Assembly (NCBI GenBank): GCA_951394045.1
Contig: OX595985.1
Coordinates: 4,340,001 to 4,404,000 of the forward strand
Origin: Nitzschia sp. DOCU1
Lineage: Eukaryota > Bacillariophyta > Bacillariophyceae > Bacillariales > Bacillariaceae
DNA: 64,000 nucleotides
Direction of reading: 5' to 3'
The notes below the pieces were generated by a model. It saw only the letters and a program-made list of their open reading frames with translations. It ran no database searches and had not been told where the DNA came from. Shown here piece by piece: positions 58,491 to 64,000 of this stretch (its first letter is position 1; every line of letters begins with the position of its first letter). The translations under genes and the position numbers were made by a program.

Positions 58491-59067
58491 GTTTATCAGA
58501 CCCAAATGCTAATCACAATACCTGGGGAGGTTTTGACAATACCTGGCTCTTCGATTGATGAAGGGAGAGTCGGCGAAAGAGCGAAAAGAAAGAGGCTCAT
58601 GGTCGTCAACCATGTTTCGTGTCGAGCATCGCGAAACGACGATTCAGCTGGCGTTGCTCGCTTCGGGCACGCACGGCCATCTCACCACACGGGTGGACGC
58701 ACCCACAAGCACTCTATGCTCGGAGCGCGGCAGCACGGGTTCACTCTGGCATGATACACGGCAATGAAGGTCTTGGAAACCGGAGAAACCCCTAAGTAAA
58801 ATTGGCTACGTCAGATGGAGCATATGCTTCCGTCTTGATGGGCACATATGAATGGCGACGTGTCACTCTATTTCTCACCCTATAAGCCAATCAGATGTCA
58901 CTAATGTGAAAAGGAAATTCCAGAAGATGTGCTGCATTCCAATGCCAATGACTTGCATCTCGGCTTGATGTTTTGCCGTTCTTGAGATGATGTTTGCGTT
59001 TTTCCTCACACCGAGACTTTTGTTTCCTTGACAACTTGTTGCGCTATCTTGCTTCTCTACTGTTACT

Positions 59068-60543
59068 ATGGCTGCTGCTGCTGTTGACCCTGCTGTGCAG
59101 GAATTTGCTGGGTACCTTGGCGATGTCCTCGCTTTTGATCCCGAGATTATCGAGGCATTGCTCTGGCAGGGATATTCGACCTTCGAAGACGTGAAGGGTA
59201 TCGTTGATGATGATGAGTTGGATGTGTTGTTTTCCGCTATTCGACGCCCTGGTGGAACCATCTTCAACAACGACGACGTCGAAGTTAACAACCCCGGTAC
59301 CTTCATGGGGACCAATCAGCAGAAGCGCTTCCGTCAGTTGGTCTACTACATTCGTTACATGGAAACTATCCAGAGAGAGTTTGTTGTTGATGAGGCTACG
59401 CTTGGTCGTTTGACCAGATTGTGGAAGTTTAAGATCGACATGGACAGATTGAGGAAGGATGGTAATCCTACGCTACCGGATAAGTTCACTACGGGTAAAA
59501 AGTTGAGGGAAACCATTGAGGATATCGATGCCTGGATTGGCTCGTCCTACGGAACTGAAGGTGCTCCGCTTGACTATGTTATTCGCCCTGATGTTGAGCT
59601 GCCAATTACCGACCCTGGTTTTGGAAGCCCGACCTTTCGTTCGGAACTCATTCGTCGCAGTCGTCATGAGGGAGACACCTTCCAGATCGACAATGAAACC
59701 GTTTTCAGTCTCATGCGCCATGTTACCCACGGTACTGATGCATGGGCCTTCGTCAAACAATTCGATCGCACCAAAGATGGGCGCAGTGCTTACCTATCAT
59801 TCAAGGCGCAGTATGCTGGCGCCTCTCACATCAGTCAGGTGAAGAATAAGGCGGAGAATACCTTGAACACTATATTCTGGAACGGCAAGGCTCGAAACTT
59901 CCAGTGGGACGGCTTTATTGCCCGTCACAAAAGTGCATTTGCAGACTTGGAGGCTTATGGAGAAGGCCGAACCGAAGAGGCCAAGGTACGAAACTTGTTA
60001 TCCCGTATTACTGACGAGCGTCTTGCCGTTGCAAAGGGAGTTGTTTTCTCGAACGCGGCGCTATTGACAAATTATCAACAAGCGATTGATTATCTTGGAG
60101 GGCAACTTGACGCGGCAGAAACTATGGTGAAAGTGGCGCCCCCAAGGAATATTTCAAGCACCACTAGCTCTGGTGGTGATGGACAAGGTAATAACTATCA
60201 AGGACGAGGTCGCGGTGGAAGAGGCCGCGGACGAGGTTTCGGAAGAGGTGGTGGTAGAGGCGGTCGAGGCCGAGGACGCGGAGGCGGCGGAGGAAGATTC
60301 TCCGAATCCGGCCACTTACTGAATAATGGCTTGTACCCCTTTGCTATCTGGAATACTTTCACGAAGGAGGAAAAGGACTACGTTATGGAGCTGAAGCGCA
60401 AGTCCGGAAACCGAAATGTGTCAAGCGCTAAAACTCAAGAAACTCCGTCAACGGTTTCAACAGGCGCCCAAAGCGAGACGTCATCCATGAGTGTCGATAA
60501 CAGCCATGTTGCTGCTTCCATGACTCGACGAAAGAAAGAATGA
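59068..60543 (+). CDS. Copia3 gag
   Basis: 491 residues from ATG 59068. It is colinear with copia1/2 gag: LFSAIRRPGGTIFN, LVYYIRYMETIQ, MRHVTHGTDAWAFVK, TIFWNGKARNFQWDGF, then an Arg-Gly box and RFSESGHLLNNGLYP. No CCHC knuckle is seen. It ends RRKKE-TGA, and pol continues in the same frame without another stop until the indel near 60900. The UGA here is followed by UCU, not CUA. Confidence 0.88.
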   Translation: MAAAAVDPAVQEFAGYLGDVLAFDPEIIEALLWQGYSTFEDVKGIVDDDELDVLFSAIRRPGGTIFNNDDVEVNNPGTFMGTNQQKRFRQLVYYIRYMETIQREFVVDEATLGRLTRLWKFKIDMDRLRKDGNPTLPDKFTTGKKLRETIEDIDAWIGSSYGTEGAPLDYVIRPDVELPITDPGFGSPTFRSELIRRSRHEGDTFQIDNETVFSLMRHVTHGTDAWAFVKQFDRTKDGRSAYLSFKAQYAGASHISQVKNKAENTLNTIFWNGKARNFQWDGFIARHKSAFADLEAYGEGRTEEAKVRNLLSRITDERLAVAKGVVFSNAALLTNYQQAIDYLGGQLDAAETMVKVAPPRNISSTTSSGGDGQGNNYQGRGRGGRGRGRGFGRGGGRGGRGRGRGGGGGRFSESGHLLNNGLYPFAIWNTFTKEEKDYVMELKRKSGNRNVSSAKTQETPSTVSTGAQSETSSMSVDNSHVAASMTRRKKE

Positions 60544-63500
60544 TCTCGTGGCATTTCCTGGCTACGGCGGGTTGTTTCTTCTTATTCGTCTCACACGACT
60601 GTCTCACGGTGCGAGCTGGACTCGCATGCCGACACATGCGCTTTCTGTCTCGAATATTGTTTTGTCCTCCACACCTATAACAGCAACATCAACGTCAGTG
60701 GCTTTCATGACAGTATGGAGCCAATCCGAAACGTTATCGAGGCCCTCGTCGCTGTCGCATACGATTGCCCGGTAACTATGCAAACCTACATTCTCCTCTT
60801 CGATCATTCACTTGTCATTCCTAATATGTCTTGTCATCTTTTGTGTCCCGACCAATTGCGAGAAAACCAAATCACTGTAAATGACGTGATCACAGTATCT
60901 TGGATCCCAAAAGCGGTCTGCATATTCCGCTACACTACGACAAACCTTTCTCATACTTCAACGTCAGGAAACCGACTTGCTCCGAAGCAACAGACCCCAT
61001 CAACTACACACATGTCCGCATGACCAGCGAGTTGGAATGGAGGCCATCGGATTCAAACTCGAATCTCGTGGAAGAACATCTTCGGCGACAAGTCGGTGGG
61101 GATTCCTACTTCAACACGATTTCTGCAACACATACAACAAATCTATTCTCTCTGTCTTCGTTTCTACAGGCCGAAGAACGTTTCTGCTCTGCTTTTCACA
61201 ACCTTGCTCTCGCCACCACTTTAGGGGACAGAGTAATGGCTACGCTTGCTGCCATGAAAACGGCGGCGAAATCTACGTTTGTGACCGCGGACCAGCTGGC
61301 GCGACGATGGCGTATAAGCCTCGAAGCAGCACAGCGGACTTTGACGAAGACAACGCAACGAGCAGTTCGAGACTGGAGCCGTGTTTCAGGGGACAGATTA
61401 TTTCGGCCAACGGAGTATGCTCTACGGTACAGACGGCTACGAAGCAAAATGTTTGTTGATGTGAAGTTCGGTCCCACAAAGTCCCTTGAAGGCAACACTT
61501 GCATGGCTGTCTACTCAACGCCATTTCAATGGGTAGCTGGTTTTCCACTCCCGAAAGAATCGGAAGTTCACACTACATTGGACAAGGTCTTCCGCACCGT
61601 CGGATTCCCAGAATCCATAATTCCTGACTCTGCTCTCTCTCTCACTAAAGGCGAATTCTTGAAGCGATGTCAACGGGCTCAAGTTCCTGTTTTACCGGTT
61701 GAACCGTATCAACACAATCAGTCGCAAGCCGAAAACGCAATTCGCGAGGTCAGTCGGCTCTACGAGCGGACGATGCTGGCCCGCAATGTTCCTGCCTGTC
61801 TCTGGGACCGTTGCTATGCGACGTGCGCGGAACAACGAAGTCACACTGCCCTAGGTCATCCTGAGCAGAACGGTGAATGCGCAGCAACGATAGCCGCAGG
61901 GGACACGGCGGATATTTCACACTTGATCAATTTTGGTTTTTACGATTGGTGCTGGGCCCGGTCGCCACGAGAATCAAATCAACCCCAGAAGCAGTTGTGT
62001 CGCTGGCTAGGACCGAGTTTCGACGTCCCTGATGTGCTTTGTCAAGCAGTTCTCACCTCGAACGGCAGTATTTTGCATCGTTCTTCTGTTATTCCACTCT
62101 CGCAGGATGAGCTTCAAAACGAGGATATAAAGCAGATGAAGAAGGAGTTCACCGAGAAGCTGGCGGCAAAGCTTGGCGAGCGAATTAAAGGTATTGAAAT
62201 AAAACCAGACGATGGTGATAAACGTTTTATTCGGGCAGAGGACAATGTGCCAGTTTTTATTCCCTACGAGGATGATGAAACAAATGATATTGATGAACAG
62301 GATAAGGAGTTTGTTCCGCCTCCCTTCGACGAAGAAGACAAACCCCTTGAGTACGATCATTATGTGTCAACGAAGATACGTAAACCTACAGGGGACGGTA
62401 ACAATGTTCTGACGGGTGTTATTCGGGGGCGCAAACGAGATGCAAGGGGAGACTTCATCGGGCAGTATCACGAGAACCCTTTGCTTGACACCGCCCAATA
62501 TGAGGTCGTTTGGGCTAATGGAGATGTAGAATCTGTCACAGCTAACCAAATTGTTGAATCAATAATGGAGTCTGTGGACGATGAAGGGTATTCAGTTGAT
62601 TTTGTTAAGGAGTTTGTCGACCACAGGCGTGATGGTACGGCTCTGAAAACCGACGATGGTTTCATCGAACGCGCAGGACAGAAAATCCCAAAGCGCACTA
62701 CAAAGGGCTGGGAAATTTGTGCCGAATTAAATGACGGGAGCACAATTTGGATTCCCTTGAAGGACGCAAAGGAGGCCTATCCAGTGCAGCTTGCGGAGTA
62801 CGCGGTTGCAAACAAGCTTGTCTCGGAACCGGCCTTTGCTTGGTGGGTTCCATTCACTCTCAAGAAAAGGGACAATGTTTTGAAAGCGGTAAAACGCCGT
62901 GCCGTACGACGTAAGAATGAGAAGTTTGGAATTGAGGTTCCGGGACCAATGGACGTTGCTCGTGCACTCGAGATTGATCGTGAGACGGGGACCCAACACT
63001 GGGCCAATGCGATGGCAAAGGAAGTGAAGACGGTCTTGCCTGCTCTCAAAGTACTCGATTCGGAAGAGAGAGTCCCAGTCGGATCGCAGCTGATTGATTT
63101 GATGGTCATCTTTGACGTGAAGATGGACCTGACCCGCAAGGCGAGGATATGTGCAAGGGGCGACCAAACTGAACCGCCTTCTTCCGTCACCTATGCGAGT
63201 GTCGTGACTAGGGAAAGTATTCGTCTTGCGTTCTTACTTGCGTCCTTGAATGGTTTGTCTGTTCTCTCTGCCGACATAGCAGGTGCTTATTTAAACGCAC
63301 CTTGTGCCGAAAGAGTCCACACTGTACTTGGACCCGAGTTTGGAGCATTACAAGGGAAGACGGCTGTGATAGTAAAGGCACTCTATGGATTAAAATCTGC
63401 AGGATTTTCATGGAGAAGTTACTGCGCTAAGACTCTTCGGGAGGAATTGGGTTTTACTCCTTGTCGTGCCGATATGGATGTTTGGTTCCGCGAGGCTGTC

Positions 63501-64000
63501 AAGCCGAACGGCGAAAAATATTACGAGTATCTGCTGGTTTACACCGACGACTTGCTTGCGATAAGTATGACCCCAAAAGATATCCTTGATGACCTTAACA
63601 AACGTTTCTTGCTAAAGGAGGATTCAATTGGAGAGCCGACGCGGTACCTTGGAGCGACGATCTCAAAGTTTTGGATTGATGGCGACCCCCTACCGAAGTG
63701 GGCCATCGGTTCGGGCGAATATATCAAGGAAGCCATTCGTGTCATTAAATCAAGATTAGCGCAGATGGAGCTCGAGCTGAAGTGGGGAGCAAGCGCGCCA
63801 TTCCCGTCTGGGTACAAACCGGAGTTGGATGTCAGTCCGTTACTCAATGATGAGGGAGCTACTTTTTACATGCAATGTGTTGGGATTCTTCGGTGGATTG
63901 TCGAACTCGGTCGAATTGATATCTGTGCTGAAACATCAATGTTAGCGGCGTACAATGCATGTCCGCGAGATGGACACCTCAAGGCAGCCTTACATGTGTT
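60544..64000 (+). pseudogene. Copia3 pol, frameshifted, running off the window
   Basis: The gag frame continues past UGA into CELDSHADTCAF and PDQLRENQITVND. An indel near 60890-60905 then shifts the frame by -1. From 60903 a frame is open to 64000 (over 1030 codons by my reading): HVRMTSELEWRPSD, LARRWRISLEAAQRTL, FVDVKFGPTKS (first integrase Asp), IIPDSALSL, QSQAENAIRE, the acidic linker, YEVVWANGDVESVTANQIVE, RT SADIAGAYLNAP and YLLVYTDDLLAI, then RT C-terminal sequence at the window end. RNase H lies beyond. Whether one indel fully inactivates it depends on gag-pol fusion being required. Confidence 0.85.

Larger units (their letters stand above)
58337..64000 (+). mobile_element. Copia3: Ty1/copia element (same group as copia1/2), continues beyond window
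   Basis: A 154-bp 5' LTR (58337-58490) starts GTTATTTCCCC, like GTTAATTCCCC of copia1/2. It is followed by the same GTTTATCAGACC primer-site motif. Gag and pol are clear relatives of copia1/2 but diverged. It is inserted in gypsy D integrase; the other end is outside. One indel disrupts pol near 60900. Confidence 0.88.

Overview
This window is wall-to-wall eukaryotic retrotransposon sequence. I see no convincing host gene, rRNA, tRNA or CRISPR array. The mix points to a diatom or close relative (inference from family style, not a database match): Ty3/gypsy elements, Ty1/copia elements resembling the diatom CoDi groups, a DIRS-like tyrosine-recombinase element, and two LINEs with endonuclease, reverse transcriptase (RT) and RNase H. 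The sequence is a nest of insertions inside insertions, and target-site duplications (TSDs) let most layers be peeled apart.

Layout, left to right. Gypsy A (1-3816, minus) is a decayed gag-pol whose RT has been deleted. It lies against gypsy C (plus), whose protease starts at 3956. A DIRS-like element (4296-10379, minus) with split direct repeats interrupts that protease. Gypsy C resumes at 10380 with protease-RT-RNase H-integrase to 13303 and a 3' LTR beginning at 13331. LINE1 is inserted in that LTR, and the LTR ends at 34999. LINE1 itself (13450-34565) is split by two copies of one copia family in opposite orientations: copia1 (13554-20035, minus) in its 5' UTR and copia2 (27957-34507, plus) near its 3' end. 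This makes an almost perfect 6.5-kb inverted repeat around the LINE1 coding region. A 356-bp fragment encoding the start of another element's gag (35000-35355) follows.

The right half is gypsy B (plus, from its 5' LTR at 35356), a sister copy of gypsy A. It is interrupted in gag by gypsy E (37188-43062, minus, itself carrying a 232-bp SINE-like insert), in RT by an apparently intact copia4 (44258-50716, minus), and in RNase H by a 5'-truncated LINE2 (51571-56583, minus). In integrase it is broken by gypsy D (57069-58336, minus), a relative of C. Copia3 (58337 to beyond 64000, plus) is inserted in gypsy D.

Copia2 and copia4 have open gag and pol frames and look capable of activity. Copia1 is copia2 plus a 70-bp deletion. 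The gypsies, LINE1 and the DIRS element are pseudogenised. Several expression signals stand out. Gag and pol lie in one frame separated by one UGA in all three copia1/2/3 elements, in the leaky context UGA-CUA-G in copia1 and copia2. A CCCAAAA slippery heptamer with a spaced hairpin sits inside gag of gypsies A and B. Perfect palindromes sit directly after the 5' LTR of gypsies A, B and E, where a tRNA primer-binding site would be expected. LINE1 has an ATGA stop-start overlap. These four are the best leads for undescribed biology; all rest on reading the sequence by eye.
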